Of a stretch of 64,000 nt of DNA, positions 46,974 to 56,449 are shown in pieces (the stretch's first letter is position 1; the number at the start of each line of letters is the position of its first letter). This DNA is from CAZPNX01 sp964588285 (GTDB taxonomy: Bacteria > Edwardsbacteria > AC1 > EtOH8): contig CAZPNX010000001.1 of NCBI GenBank assembly GCA_964588285.1, positions 62,001 through 126,000 of the forward strand, read 5' to 3'. The notes under the pieces are model-generated. The model did no database searches. It was not told where the DNA came from and was given only the letters and a program-made list of their open reading frames with translations. A program made the position numbers and the translations under genes.

Positions 46974-49112
46974 TTATACTTGCCAATTTTCAATATCTGT
47001 TATACGGCTAGGCACGGTTAAAACAATCATCTCCAAATTGGGATGTTTCTCCAATTCTATGGAATCGGTTCTGACATAGATTTGAAATTGTATTTTATCT
47101 CCCTCTTTGGCGCCGAGATGATCGAAAGGTATGGCCATTTCGATTATCCTGTCGTAGGCCCATTCTAGATCGGTTCCGGTTCCAGGCTGGTCAAAAATAT
47201 CCAGCGTGATCTTCCTGTTTTCCGGCTTGAAGAAATCAATAGCCACATTCAGCTCCGGATATTCTTCCTGTTTGATTCCAGCCGCCGGGTCCAGTCTTAT
47301 GTAAAGCCGGTGGTGGTCGCATCCGTAATACAAGGCTTTGATCAGGCTCTGGCTGCGATGCATGGTGCCGCCTTGAACGGCTGTATCGAGTTTTCCGGAC
47401 CCAGCCCATTCGTAAAAATCGGTGGTTCTGCCGTCAATTACCGGGCTGATGAGGTCTATCGGCCGGCTTATCATCTTTTCGGCCGGCTTGGCGGTGACGA
47501 TGGGCGTCAGCACCTCTTCGGGCACCTCCAAACCCATCAGGCGATAGGCTTTGGCGATATGGGCGCGATATAGGCGGTCGAACTCGGCCAGATGCTCACT
47601 GTCGAAGTCGCCTCCGTACCACCAGCACCAATCGCTGCCCTCGGCTATGAGAATCTCCTGCTCAGCCTCCTGCCTGACTTCCTGTTCCAAGGCTTGGCTT
47701 CTTTGCATCAAGCATTGACGTACCTGCCGCAACAGCTCCCAGGCCGCATGGTCCTCCCTCTGGCCTATCCAAATGCCGAAATCGCTGTTTATCCAAGATC
47801 CGGGGTGCAGTCTTTCCAGCCTTCCGCACCGGCTGTTTGAATCCAAAAACTCGCTGAAAGTGCAGGTTTTTATGTTATTGCTGGCAATTAAGCCATGGTA
47901 AAAAGTCTTTAGAAATTCATTTCCATCGTCTTGGTATGCTTCCCAGGCATTTTCTCCGTCAAGGATCACCGGCACCAGGTGCTGTCCCGCTTTAGAGCCT
48001 AAGCTGGAGGCTATTCTTTCCAGCCTTGACACCAAATCGGCCGCCGCTTCCTGGGGTTTCCATGAGGCATAGGTGAAACCTATAAGGTCGGAAAGTATCC
48101 TGTCCCGGAAGAAAATGGCCGGACTGCCTGGGCTCATCCGGTAGGGCCGGTAGAGGGTTTCGGGGTCTGAAGGCTCCAGATTTGCCCGCAGCGGCCTTTC
48201 CAGGCTCCTCTCCAAAATACCCTCGTCGGTGGCTATCCATTCCACCCCCAAACCATATATAATGTCCACCGCCTGCTGGCTGACGCTTCCCTCCGAAGGC
48301 CACATCCCTCTGGGCCTGGCGCCGAAGCGCTGCTCCATAAAATCCAAAGCCTTGGCAACTTGAAGCTCGGCGTCCTGGGGATGGGCGAACCTGGACGGCA
48401 GATCGGCCCCCGGCATGCATTGCCTGGCGACATCGCTGTCGCAGAGCAGGGGCAGTATGGGATGGTAGAAAGGCGAGGTGCATAGCTCGGCGGCTCCCTT
48501 CTCCACCGCCTGCCGGTAGGCAGGAACTATCGACTGCAATATGACCGCCTGGCGCTGGAGCATGGCCGACTTGTCCTCTTCGGTAAAATCACGGGCCTTG
48601 GCGCATATCTCGGCCAGAACCGGGTCGTTTTTCAAATACAGGGGATCGGTCCAAGCCAAGTTGAACCAGACCTGGAGATCAAGCAGATCCTGGCGGTGAA
48701 AACGTCTGAGGATGGCGGGCAGCTCCGACGGATGGAAGAATGTTCCCCTCTTGTGCAAAAGCTCCCAATAGCGGGGGCTGGGGCGGATCATGTTCTCCCA
48801 GTTGGCCATGAAGAATTCCTGGAGCAGAAAGCAGGCCTCGGACTCCGACAAATCCGCGGCCGGCTTCCGGGTGATCTCCAGATGCCGGTCGGTGGCCGAC
48901 CCGTCGGCATAGGACTCCAGCTGTTCCACTAGGGCCGGCACCAAGTTGAAGGTCAATCTCAGTCCGGGCTGGGCCATGGCCAGGGCCGGCATGTCCCCAT
49001 AATCCTTAAGACCGTGGAGCCTGGTCCAGGGAAGTCGAAAAACCCTGCTATCGGGATCACGATAGCAGGGCTGGTGCATATGCCAGAGCAAGGCCACATT
49101 AAGACGGGACAT
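46974..49112 (-). CDS. Glycoside hydrolase family 57 protein (alpha-amylase/transferase type)
   Basis: GH57 enzymes act on alpha-glucans such as starch and glycogen. The 712-residue protein has family motif 1 HMHQP at 11-15, the nucleophile motif WPSEGS near residue 273 and the DGENAWE acid/base motif near 386. A GSDWCWWYGGDFDSE segment follows. The C-terminal 150 residues form an added beta-rich domain (IDLISPVIDGRTTDFYEW, LYIRLDPAAGIKQ), often seen in GH57 proteins of diverse phyla. No signal peptide is present, so intracellular glycogen or maltodextrin is the likely substrate. It follows a membrane TPR gene with a gap of nine bases. Confidence 0.92.
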   Translation of the reverse strand: MSRLNVALLWHMHQPCYRDPDSRVFRLPWTRLHGLKDYGDMPALAMAQPGLRLTFNLVPALVEQLESYADGSATDRHLEITRKPAADLSESEACFLLQEFFMANWENMIRPSPRYWELLHKRGTFFHPSELPAILRRFHRQDLLDLQVWFNLAWTDPLYLKNDPVLAEICAKARDFTEEDKSAMLQRQAVILQSIVPAYRQAVEKGAAELCTSPFYHPILPLLCDSDVARQCMPGADLPSRFAHPQDAELQVAKALDFMEQRFGARPRGMWPSEGSVSQQAVDIIYGLGVEWIATDEGILERSLERPLRANLEPSDPETLYRPYRMSPGSPAIFFRDRILSDLIGFTYASWKPQEAAADLVSRLERIASSLGSKAGQHLVPVILDGENAWEAYQDDGNEFLKTFYHGLIASNNIKTCTFSEFLDSNSRCGRLERLHPGSWINSDFGIWIGQREDHAAWELLRQVRQCLMQRSQALEQEVRQEAEQEILIAEGSDWCWWYGGDFDSEHLAEFDRLYRAHIAKAYRLMGLEVPEEVLTPIVTAKPAEKMISRPIDLISPVIDGRTTDFYEWAGSGKLDTAVQGGTMHRSQSLIKALYYGCDHHRLYIRLDPAAGIKQEEYPELNVAIDFFKPENRKITLDIFDQPGTGTDLEWAYDRIIEMAIPFDHLGAKEGDKIQFQIYVRTDSIELEKHPNLEMIVLTVPSRITDIENWQV

Positions 49113-49121
49113 GGCTTATTC

Positions 49122-49793
49122 TTAGGAGGTCGGGGTCATCTGCAGGGCGGTTTTGGCCTCAGGTAAAAGGGCGCTGGCCGGATAGTCGTCTATCAGCCTC
49201 TGGTAGGCGCCTCGGGCCCGTTCCATCAGGCCGGCCTCGGCAAAGCACCTCCCGGCTTGCAACAGGGCGGCCGGGCTTAGAAATTCCTCCTTGGGCAGGC
49301 GGTCGGCGATGGCCTGATATTGCTCGGCGGCCTTGGCGAAATCTCCCTGCTGTTCCAGACAGGCGGCTATCCCGGAAAGGGCGGCGTCAAGCAGGATCGG
49401 ATTTTTGGGGCGCGTTTTAAGACATTCCCGGTACTGCTTGAGGGCCTCTTGGTAATTTCGCTGCTGGAAATAAATGTTTCCCAGGTAAATTTTGGCCTCC
49501 TGGCCGGCGGGGGTGGAGCCGTAACGTGAGGCGATCTCCTTATAGCCTTCTTGGGCCTGGGCCGGACTTCCCGATAAAAACGCCCCATGGGCCGAGTTCA
49601 GCATCAGACCGGCCTGCTCCTGGCTTTTGGCCCGGTTCTGGGATATAAAAACCAAGCCTACGGCAATGACCAGCAGGCCTACCGCCACCGCCAGCACCTC
49701 GGTCGAGTAGCGTTTGACAAAGTTGACCGTCTTCAGCAGGTCCTCGGCGAATTCGTCGTGCTTGAGACGGTGCTTGCTAATCCTATGCGACAC
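49122..49793 (-). CDS. Membrane-anchored TPR protein
   Basis: The 223-residue protein starts at GTG 49793 with a basic stretch. It has one membrane helix (about 33-52), then TPR-like pairs (AKIYLGNIYFQQRNYQEALKQY, AGRCFAEAGLMERARGAYQ). The layout resembles YfgM/BamD-type periplasmic TPR proteins, with the repeats outside the membrane. The helix is preceded by an FAEDLLKTVNFVKRYSTEVLAV segment, as in many 'tetratricopeptide' hypotheticals. A strong promoter lies at 49838-49867. It is co-transcribed with the GH57 gene, but a functional link is unclear. Confidence 0.8.
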   Translation of the reverse strand: MSHRISKHRLKHDEFAEDLLKTVNFVKRYSTEVLAVAVGLLVIAVGLVFISQNRAKSQEQAGLMLNSAHGAFLSGSPAQAQEGYKEIASRYGSTPAGQEAKIYLGNIYFQQRNYQEALKQYRECLKTRPKNPILLDAALSGIAACLEQQGDFAKAAEQYQAIADRLPKEEFLSPAALLQAGRCFAEAGLMERARGAYQRLIDDYPASALLPEAKTALQMTPTS

Positions 49794-49837
49794 TATACCC
49801 CTCGGAATTGCGTTATCGAATTTTAGGCTACCTGGTA

Positions 49838-49867
49838 ATTATAAAGCATGGAGGCGGAGCCTGTCAA
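49838..49867 (-). promoter_or_regulatory. Strong promoter for the TPR-GH57 pair
   Basis: On the minus strand TTGACA (49867-49862), an 18-base spacer and TATAAT (49843-49838) are perfect consensus boxes. The leader would be about 40 bases. It also marks a possible end of the upstream long operon. Confidence 0.8.
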
Positions 49868-49878
49868 GGCGGGCCGTC

Positions 49879-50958
49879 TCATCTTAGGCGCAACTCGGTG
49901 TGAGGGTCGAAGGCCAATATCGCTTTAGAATCAGGTGACAGGCCGATATTGGTTCCTCTCTCTATTCGGACATTGCCTTCGGTCCTGGCCACCAGCTTCT
50001 CCCCTCCCTCCCCCAGGGCGTATACCAGGGATTCGCCTCCCAGCTGCTCCACCAGTTCCACCGAGGCCCTGATGCCCCGTCCCGGTTTATCGATGGCCAG
50101 ATCCTCGGGCCTGATCCCGATGATGATCTCGGCTCCCTTGGCCGGTTGGTTCTTAATCGGCGGCAGCCGCAGCCGGCAGCCCCGGCACTCGAGGGCCGCT
50201 CCCCCCTGGCCGGCCGCCACCCGTCCCTTGATCAGGTTTATCCCCGGCGTTCCGATGAAGTTGGCCACGAACAGACAATTAGGATCGTGATAAATTTTCA
50301 GCGGCTCCCCGACCTGGAGCAGCCGGCCGGATCTCATGACCGCTATCCGATCGCCTAAGGTCATGGCCTCCACCCGATCGTGGGTGACGTAAACCGCGGT
50401 GGTTCCCAGCTGCTGCTGCAGCCTTTTGAGCTCGGCCCGAGTCTGAGTGCGCAGCTGGGCGTCCAAGTTGGACAGCGGCTCGTCGAAGAGGAATGCCTGG
50501 GGCTCCTTGACGATGGCCCGGGCCAGGGCCACCCGTTGGCGCTGTCCTCCGGACAATTCCTTGGGTTTTCGGTCGAGCAGTTCGGACAGCCCCAGCATGG
50601 AGGCCGTCTCTGCTGCCTTGTTGGCTATCAGCTTCCTGTCCATCCCGGACATCCGCAGGCCGAAGGCGATGTTGTCGAAGACGGTCATGTGGGGATAGAG
50701 GGCGTAATTCTGGAAGACCATGGCCACGTGGCGGTCCTTGGGGTGCATCCCGTTGACCTGTCGTCCTCCGATGAAGATGCGACCGCGGGTGGGATCCTCC
50801 AACCCGGCGATCATTCGCAGCACCGTGGTCTTGCCGCAACCCGAAGGTCCCACCAGCACCAGAAATTCCCGGTGGTGCACAGCCAGGTCAAATTCCTTGA
50901 CCGCCTCCACCCCGTTGGCGAATGTTTTGGTGACCGCTTCCAGTTTGACTTCAGCCAT
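49879..50958 (-). CDS. MalK/UgpC-type ABC transporter ATP-binding protein (orphan)
   Basis: The 359-residue protein has Walker A (GPSGCGKTTVL), a Q-loop (VFQNYALYPHMTVFDNIAFGLR) typical of sugar importers, the LSGGQRQRVALARAI signature, Walker B (FLFDEPLSNLDA) and the switch His in YVTHDRVEAMTLGDR. The usual THDQ is THDR here. A C-terminal TOBE/MOP-like regulatory domain follows (IIIGIRPEDLAI). No permease or binding protein is adjacent, so it may energise transporters encoded elsewhere, as MsmX does. It follows the DHH gene by nine bases and is the last gene of the long envelope operon. Confidence 0.9.
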   Translation of the reverse strand: MAEVKLEAVTKTFANGVEAVKEFDLAVHHREFLVLVGPSGCGKTTVLRMIAGLEDPTRGRIFIGGRQVNGMHPKDRHVAMVFQNYALYPHMTVFDNIAFGLRMSGMDRKLIANKAAETASMLGLSELLDRKPKELSGGQRQRVALARAIVKEPQAFLFDEPLSNLDAQLRTQTRAELKRLQQQLGTTAVYVTHDRVEAMTLGDRIAVMRSGRLLQVGEPLKIYHDPNCLFVANFIGTPGINLIKGRVAAGQGGAALECRGCRLRLPPIKNQPAKGAEIIIGIRPEDLAIDKPGRGIRASVELVEQLGGESLVYALGEGGEKLVARTEGNVRIERGTNIGLSPDSKAILAFDPHTELRLR

Positions 50959-50967
50959 GGCAGTATG

Positions 50968-52440
50968 TCACAATTGTTTTGACAGGCAGATCAAAAGTTC
51001 TCCGGTATGGGTGATGTCCAAGTAAGCTCTCAGCGATCCGTTCGCTCTCTCCCTGACCGGCAGCGACATCAGATGCGAGAGCGGCCAACAGGAATTCGAA
51101 TCCGCCTCCGGAGGAAGGCTGATCTTATTGAATAAGACGGTGGGCATGGGGTTTCCCGGTCCGAATGGCGCCCGTTGGGCCAACTCTTCTTTTGATTCGA
51201 CCGCTTCGGAAAAATGGTTGAACTCATAGTCTGCTTCTTTTTCCGGTGCCGGGACTATCAACTGACGTCTCTCCTCCAGAGCCTGGGACAGCAAGCCGGG
51301 AAACTCGGCCTCGAACCCCGGAGAGACGGTGAAACCGGCCGCCTGTTTATGCCCTCCATGCTGGAGGAACACCCGGGAAATCGAATCCAATAATTCGACC
51401 CAATCCAGAGGCTGATATCCCCGGCTTTCGCCGGTCAGCATTCCGTTCTTTTCCGAAACCACCACCGCCGGCTTGCCGGTTCTGTCTCTGAGCATCGAGG
51501 CCAAGGAGCCGATCATATCGGGCTTCAAAGACCGGTCGACGATCAAGATATAGGGCAATAAGGCATCGCTGCCGTCCCGCAGCCGGGTGAAGTTCTCCTC
51601 CAGCTCCTGTTGGCGCCGAGACATCAGTTGTCTAATTTCCGATATCCTTTCCGGCCTGATATCTCCCCGGAGAAGCTCTACGGTCTCATGCCGAAAGCCG
51701 GCGGATTCGACCAGCGATAGAAACGGCACCAATGTCCGGCGCAGGAGTCCGGGTGAAAGGCCCAGGGAGAGGTCGAAGCCGGCTATCCGGCAGACCTGCC
51801 GAAGCACCCGATTTTCGGCCAAAACCGGCAGTCCGGTTTTTACGATGGCCCGATTCTCAGCCGACAGAGGCACTCGGTCCGAAACTGTTCCCAAGGCTGC
51901 CCAAGCCAGGGTTTCGGGATCGTGGGTCAGCCAATCCTGTATTTCTTCCCCTTCCAGCGCGGCCGCCAAATAAAGAGCCACTCCGCATCCGGCCAGCTCC
52001 GTCGTCGGCCTGGGTTTCTCCGGTATCTTGGGATTGACCACCATGTCGGCCGGCGGCAAAATCGGCGGAAGCTCGTGGTGGTCGGTGACCACCACTGGAA
52101 AACCCATGTTCCTGGCCGTTTTTACCTCAGCCGAATTGCTGATGCCGCAGTCGACCGTTAAAAGGAGAGTTTTGGCCCGGCCGGTAACGGCGCGCAGAAC
52201 CTCGGGATCCACTCCATAGTGCACCGAGGTCCTGGGAGGAATGTAATAGCCTGTTTTCCCCGGTGTTCCATCCAGGGCCTTGAGCATGATGGCGGTCGAG
52301 GTGACGCCGTCCAGGTCGTCATGCCCCCAGACCAGAACCTTACCCTTCTCCGCCCGTTGGCGGACGAATTTACCCGCCCTGGCCAATGATCTCCAGCGCC
52401 AAGGCTCTAAAGGGTAGCGGTCCTCCATGGTTTGGGGCAT
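50968..52440 (-). CDS. recJ: RecJ-like DHH/DHHA1 single-strand exonuclease
   Basis: RecJ degrades single-stranded DNA 5' to 3' in repair. The 490-residue protein has the metal motifs of the DHH family: WGHDDLDGVTST, LTVDCGISN and the DHH box VVTDHHELPP. They are followed by ELAGCGVALYLAAAL, and by the DHHA1 substrate motif QHGGHKQAAGF. The C-terminal OB-like part is short. ATG 52440 shares a base with the preceding stop (TGATG). It is shorter than typical RecJ (about 570), so an oligoribonuclease or another DHH exonuclease remains possible. Its place behind envelope genes is unusual. Confidence 0.85.
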   Translation of the reverse strand: MPQTMEDRYPLEPWRWRSLARAGKFVRQRAEKGKVLVWGHDDLDGVTSTAIMLKALDGTPGKTGYYIPPRTSVHYGVDPEVLRAVTGRAKTLLLTVDCGISNSAEVKTARNMGFPVVVTDHHELPPILPPADMVVNPKIPEKPRPTTELAGCGVALYLAAALEGEEIQDWLTHDPETLAWAALGTVSDRVPLSAENRAIVKTGLPVLAENRVLRQVCRIAGFDLSLGLSPGLLRRTLVPFLSLVESAGFRHETVELLRGDIRPERISEIRQLMSRRQQELEENFTRLRDGSDALLPYILIVDRSLKPDMIGSLASMLRDRTGKPAVVVSEKNGMLTGESRGYQPLDWVELLDSISRVFLQHGGHKQAAGFTVSPGFEAEFPGLLSQALEERRQLIVPAPEKEADYEFNHFSEAVESKEELAQRAPFGPGNPMPTVLFNKISLPPEADSNSCWPLSHLMSLPVRERANGSLRAYLDITHTGELLICLSKQL

Positions 52441-53336
52441 CAAAAATTCATTCCGATGGAAAAAGCGTGGACGTCGCCTAAGCCCCCGTAGGATCGGTAG
52501 CCGTACTCCACCGAGTAATCCTGGACGCCGGTGGTGTGGACGGCAATTCCCAGGCCCAAGGGCGAGCGCTCCGGTTTCCCCTCATCGTTATCATAGCCCA
52601 GTCGAAGGCTTGCGAAGGGCAACGGCCTCAGCTCCAATCCGGCCGAGACCACCGGTTTTTGGTCCCGGGCCGAAGTGAACACCAGCCCGGCCTCGGCCCT
52701 CTCGCCCCAGGCCCTGGCGCTAAGCCCGAGGTTGACCGAGGCCGGGAGGTCAAACTTGAAGTCGCTGTTCACCGGGTATCTGGTCCCCAGATTACGGGCC
52801 AAGAGGCTTCCGGTCAGGAAGCGATGGCGGTAGCTGGCCCCGGCATCCAGGGCCCATCCCCAGTCCTTGCGGTCGGGCATGATCAATGAATACCCCTTGA
52901 CGGCCAGCCCGGCGCTGATTTCCATCAAGAGCTTCCGACCCAGTCCCAGGCCCCAAAGGATGGATTTGGGCTCGATGCTTCCCAGCGGCTCGCCCTGCGG
53001 GCTTAAGGCAACCAGGGAACCGAACGACCAGTACCCGAAAGAAAGGCTGGCCGTGCCCAAAGGCTTTGCCGGAACGACGCCGGAGAAGGTTCCGGCATAG
53101 ACGTCCTGCCACCATTGCAGGCCTGAGGCCCGGACAGTGCGCCAGCTGATCTCGGATAGCCGGGCCGGGTTTAGCGACAGGCCCTCAGGTTCGGGCGAGA
53201 GAGCCAGGCTGGCCAGTCCCAGGCTGAGGCTGCCCGGAGTGGCGGGCAAATCCCAGTAAAGGCTGCACTGGGCGGCCAGGGGCGAGGCTGCGGCCAGCAG
53301 GGCCAAAGCGGCCAGCAGATGCTTGATCCTTTTCAT
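52440..53336 (-). CDS. Small PorV/PorQ-like predicted outer-membrane barrel
   Basis: ATG 53336 overlaps the preceding stop (ATGA) and gives a signal peptide (MKRIKHLLAALALLAAASPLAAQ). The mature protein of about 275 residues alternates hydrophobic strands with glycine and aromatic residues and ends in FSIGMNF. An early segment LASLALSPEPEGLSLNPARLSE corresponds in position to the 'WNPAGL' box of PorV/PorQ-type barrels but is diverged. The C-terminal third (YGYRSYGGLGDVHAFSIG) also fits that family. A role in exporting or anchoring the sorting-domain proteins is an inference from context. Confidence 0.7.
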   Translation of the reverse strand: MKRIKHLLAALALLAAASPLAAQCSLYWDLPATPGSLSLGLASLALSPEPEGLSLNPARLSEISWRTVRASGLQWWQDVYAGTFSGVVPAKPLGTASLSFGYWSFGSLVALSPQGEPLGSIEPKSILWGLGLGRKLLMEISAGLAVKGYSLIMPDRKDWGWALDAGASYRHRFLTGSLLARNLGTRYPVNSDFKFDLPASVNLGLSARAWGERAEAGLVFTSARDQKPVVSAGLELRPLPFASLRLGYDNDEGKPERSPLGLGIAVHTTGVQDYSVEYGYRSYGGLGDVHAFSIGMNF

Positions 53337-54685
53337 CGGGACACCATCGTCTTTCCGGTGTAGGTTACGGTTTGGTTCGGGCCGCGCTGCTCCACCATCA
53401 GCACATAGATCCCGTTGGGCACCGGCTTGCCGCTTTGATCCTGGACGTTCCAACCAACGGCCTGCCCGGGCTGGGCATGATCGTCGGACCAGACCAGGGT
53501 TCCGGCCAAATCGAAGATTTTTATCGAAAGGCCGGTGGCCCCGTTCAGGGGCGGAAAGATTATCTTGGCCTGATCCTTGATCGGGGTCGGCCAGGTGGTT
53601 ACCTTGAACCTGACCTCGTTTTGAGAGACGATGTCCAGAAATACCGGGCTGGTCCAAGCCCGATCGCTGTCGTTCTGGACGGCCTTGACGAAGAAATACT
53701 GGGACCCGGCATTCAGCTGCCTTTTAAAACTCCAGTTGACCACCCGGGTGCCAGGCGCCAGAGAGTCCACTATGCTGCCGTTGTTGTAGAGGTAGAGTTT
53801 TCTGAAAGCCGAGGTGTCGGATACGGCCGAGACCTCAAAATTAGCTTCACCCTGACCCCTGAGGAGGGACGAGCCCTGCCAATAGCCGTCCACCTTGAGC
53901 GAAAGCCAGAAGCGGTCCGAGGCCGGGCTGACCTCGACGGCCGTGGTCCGCCTGGCCTGAAGCGCCTCAAGTATGGCCGTCTTGGTCAGGGTGTCGGCCC
54001 AGATCCCGGTCAGGGGAATATTTCCGTTGGAAACTCTATTGCCCCAGTTATGTTGATGGTTGTCCTGGTTGGCGGCTGGGCCGATATGCCAGCCATTAGA
54101 CAGCGCCTGAATATAGAAACGCTCATATTCATAATTGCTGTTTATCACTTCCATCAGGTCCATTGATTGCATGTAGTCTAGATAAAAATGCAAGTTATTA
54201 AATATGTTGTCATCACCGGCTCCCGGGTGGTTGAACTGGGCCGGGGTATTATGATCCGATATCCATTTGTAGCAATTCACTAACTCGCTTTGGCTATTGA
54301 AATACGGAGACAACTCAGTCTCGAATACATTCAGGTGTCCAAAACCTCGTGAACCTTCACTGCCGATCTCGAGCCCGGCCAAGGCCACAAAGACGCCGGG
54401 CACGGTCATGGTGTCGGCCACCAACCTCAGGTTCAGGTAATTCTCTGGACTGATTGTGTAACTGACGCCACCGGACATGCCCCCATTATTATGATCGGTC
54501 AGAGCTTGGACATCAATACCGGCCACATCCCTGGCGTAGGCGAAGGCGGTGTCCGGAGTGCTTACTCCGTCGGAATATCCGCAATGGGCGTGAAGATTTC
54601 CGAAGAAGCACTTGTAATTCTCCTGGGCCCAGAGAATTGAGGTTACAATCAACAACGCGGTGACCAAGGGGAAGAACTTCCTCAT
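53333..54685 (-). CDS. Secreted PHP-domain hydrolase with sorting-like C terminus
   Basis: The 450-residue protein has a signal peptide (MRKFFPLVTALLIVTSILWAQ) and a CehA/McbA-type PHP domain (about 25-290). Its metal motifs are visible: GNLHAHCGYSDG, ALTDHNN, an ALAGLEIG strand, FNHPG and AANQDNHQHNWG. A beta-sandwich region follows. The last 80 residues form a FlgD-Ig-like domain (IKIFDLAGTLVW, GKPVPNGIYVLMV), as in type IX-type sorting signals. PHP enzymes usually hydrolyse phosphoesters, so an extracellular phosphatase or phosphodiesterase is likely. It is coupled to the 5'-nucleotidase gene by ATGA, which supports joint action on phosphorylated substrates. Confidence 0.87.
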   Translation of the reverse strand: MRKFFPLVTALLIVTSILWAQENYKCFFGNLHAHCGYSDGVSTPDTAFAYARDVAGIDVQALTDHNNGGMSGGVSYTISPENYLNLRLVADTMTVPGVFVALAGLEIGSEGSRGFGHLNVFETELSPYFNSQSELVNCYKWISDHNTPAQFNHPGAGDDNIFNNLHFYLDYMQSMDLMEVINSNYEYERFYIQALSNGWHIGPAANQDNHQHNWGNRVSNGNIPLTGIWADTLTKTAILEALQARRTTAVEVSPASDRFWLSLKVDGYWQGSSLLRGQGEANFEVSAVSDTSAFRKLYLYNNGSIVDSLAPGTRVVNWSFKRQLNAGSQYFFVKAVQNDSDRAWTSPVFLDIVSQNEVRFKVTTWPTPIKDQAKIIFPPLNGATGLSIKIFDLAGTLVWSDDHAQPGQAVGWNVQDQSGKPVPNGIYVLMVEQRGPNQTVTYTGKTMVSR

Positions 54686-56244
54686 GGCGCCACCTCCTGG
54701 GACTTACGGGTGCCTTCCCGGATGCGCCCCTCGGTTCTGACGTCCACCGGAGAATGCTTGTGAATAAAGTCCACCATGGCCTGGCGAACGAGTATGCCCG
54801 TGTCCGTCCAGTTCTCGGCCTCCTGGAAAATGCGGTAGTTGCCGCCCCCGGCCGCCAGAAAGCTGTTGGTGGCCACCTTATACTTGGCCTGGAGATCCAT
54901 CGGCTTTCCCCCGACCTCGGCCGAGACGATCCGCTCCATCGGCGGCCGCTTGGGGTCGAAGACCATCCTCAGGCCGCTGACCTGGAAGATGCCGTGCCCC
55001 CCCATGACGCTGACCTCCAGCGCCGTCAGCAGCTGCTCCCCGGTCATATCCATGGTGACGATGGTGTTGCTGAAGCCGTCCACCTTGTATATTTTGCGAT
55101 AGGTGATCTCCCCCCGCAGGATGTCGTCCCGGATGCCTCCCGAGTTCTGAAAGGCGACGTCGGATCCGGCCGCCTCCCTTATGGCGTCGGCCATCAGGTT
55201 GCCCAGCGAGCTTTCCCTGGGTCCTCCGGCCCGCACCATGTCCGCCGCCGCCAGCCCGATGACCGAGTCGTACCCGGCCTCGGCCAGGTCCGACCATTGG
55301 CGGATCTTTCTAAGCTCGGCCGTGTCCGGCGGCACCTCCTCGGTGAACAGCTCTCTAAGCTCGCTCTGGTAGCCTACGATTTGCTTGGTCTGGGGGTCTA
55401 TCATCAGCTCCAGCTTGCCCACGGTCGATAGGTGGCCGTAAGTCTGAACGATGATGGTGTGGTTGTTGGGACACTCGTAGGCCTGACGCAGTCCGGTGTG
55501 GCTGTGGGCCCCGATGATGACGTCGTACCCCGGCACCGAGTCGGCGATGACCTTGTCTCGGTAGAAACCCGAATGGTGCAGACCAATAACCAAATCCACT
55601 CCTTTGGCACGCAGGGTGTCAAGCCACTTCCTAGCCACGGGTGTCTCCGGGAGGACGTCGAGACCCTTCATGTTCTCCGGCGTCTGCATGCCCCGCAGTC
55701 GCTGGTGGGTAATGCCTAGAATGCCGATTTTTAGCCCTCCCCTCTCCACAATGACCAAGGGTTTAAGATGCGGCAGTATCTCGCCGGTGGCCGAGTCTAC
55801 CAAATTTGCCGCCAGCAGTGGGAAATCAGCCATCGCGGCCAACTCCCGCAGCAGGTCCGGGCCCCGGTCCAAATCGTGGTTGCCCACAGTCATGGCATCG
55901 TAGCCCATCCGGTTCATGTACTCGATGACCGCCCGGCCCTTGGAGAACTCGCCGGTGGGGGTGCCCTGAAAAATGTCTCCTCCCTCCAGCAACAGAAAGC
56001 CCCAGCCCTTCTCCCGGGCCCTCTCCCGCTCCTCCCGGATGATGGCCGCCGCGCCGGCCGCGTTGCCGATGGGCGGCGGGAAATTGGGATTGATCCACCA
56101 GGCCTCCTCCGGCGGCAGGTGCCCGTGGATGTCGTTGGTGTGCAGTATCACCAGACGCTGCCACTTCTCCGCCCCTGAGAGTGTCGTAATCGCCGTCAAA
56201 GCGATTAAAACCAATATACAGCGCCCAGCGAACCCAAATGTCAT
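54682..56244 (-). CDS. Secreted 5'-nucleotidase/metallophosphoesterase
   Basis: UshA-type enzymes hydrolyse extracellular nucleotides with a dimetal centre. From ATG 56244 the protein has a signal peptide (MTFGFAGRCILVLIALTAITTLSGA), the metallophosphatase motifs ILHTNDIHGHLPP, GDIFQGTPTGE, TVGNHDLDRGP, GLHHSG and GAHSHTG, and the C-terminal substrate domain (NSGGIRDDILRGEITY, TNSFLAAGGGNY). The frame is open upstream to ATG 56445, four bases after the previous gene's stop. Those extra 67 codons include the palindromic repeat at 56368-56411. Either the repeat is translated as an N-terminal insert or the true start is 56244. No sorting-like tail is present. Confidence 0.9.
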   Translation of the reverse strand: MTFGFAGRCILVLIALTAITTLSGAEKWQRLVILHTNDIHGHLPPEEAWWINPNFPPPIGNAAGAAAIIREERERAREKGWGFLLLEGGDIFQGTPTGEFSKGRAVIEYMNRMGYDAMTVGNHDLDRGPDLLRELAAMADFPLLAANLVDSATGEILPHLKPLVIVERGGLKIGILGITHQRLRGMQTPENMKGLDVLPETPVARKWLDTLRAKGVDLVIGLHHSGFYRDKVIADSVPGYDVIIGAHSHTGLRQAYECPNNHTIIVQTYGHLSTVGKLELMIDPQTKQIVGYQSELRELFTEEVPPDTAELRKIRQWSDLAEAGYDSVIGLAAADMVRAGGPRESSLGNLMADAIREAAGSDVAFQNSGGIRDDILRGEITYRKIYKVDGFSNTIVTMDMTGEQLLTALEVSVMGGHGIFQVSGLRMVFDPKRPPMERIVSAEVGGKPMDLQAKYKVATNSFLAAGGGNYRIFQEAENWTDTGILVRQAMVDFIHKHSPVDVRTEGRIREGTRKSQEVAP

Positions 56245-56367
56245 CTTGAGAAAGGCATCACGCCCGGCAGAGCCTGCCCTGAGAAAGACAGGGATACATT
56301 TACCCGTGAAGGATTGAAAGATGGCCCTTTTCCCCCGATTCCCCAAAAAAGAAATCAGGTTGTTTCT

Positions 56368-56411
56368 GCCACCCTTCAACTTGACATGCAAGAAGCTCTT
56401 TTCAGGGTGAC
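56368..56411. repeat. Palindromic dispersed repeat, copy 4, inside an open N-terminal extension
   Basis: GCCACCCT (56368-56375) and AGGGTGAC (56404-56411) are the arms seen in the other copies. On the minus strand it lies between the coupled start candidate (56445) and the signal-peptide ATG (56244) of the nucleotidase, and it is in frame without stops. Confidence 0.6.
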
Positions 56412-56449
56412 AGTTTTCGGCGCATGGCGGTAATGATGATGCCATCGGC

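Noticed and set aside
53372..54166. 264-codon plus-strand frame opposite the PHP gene
   Set aside because: It lies wholly within the secreted PHP hydrolase, whose metal motifs are clear on the other strand.
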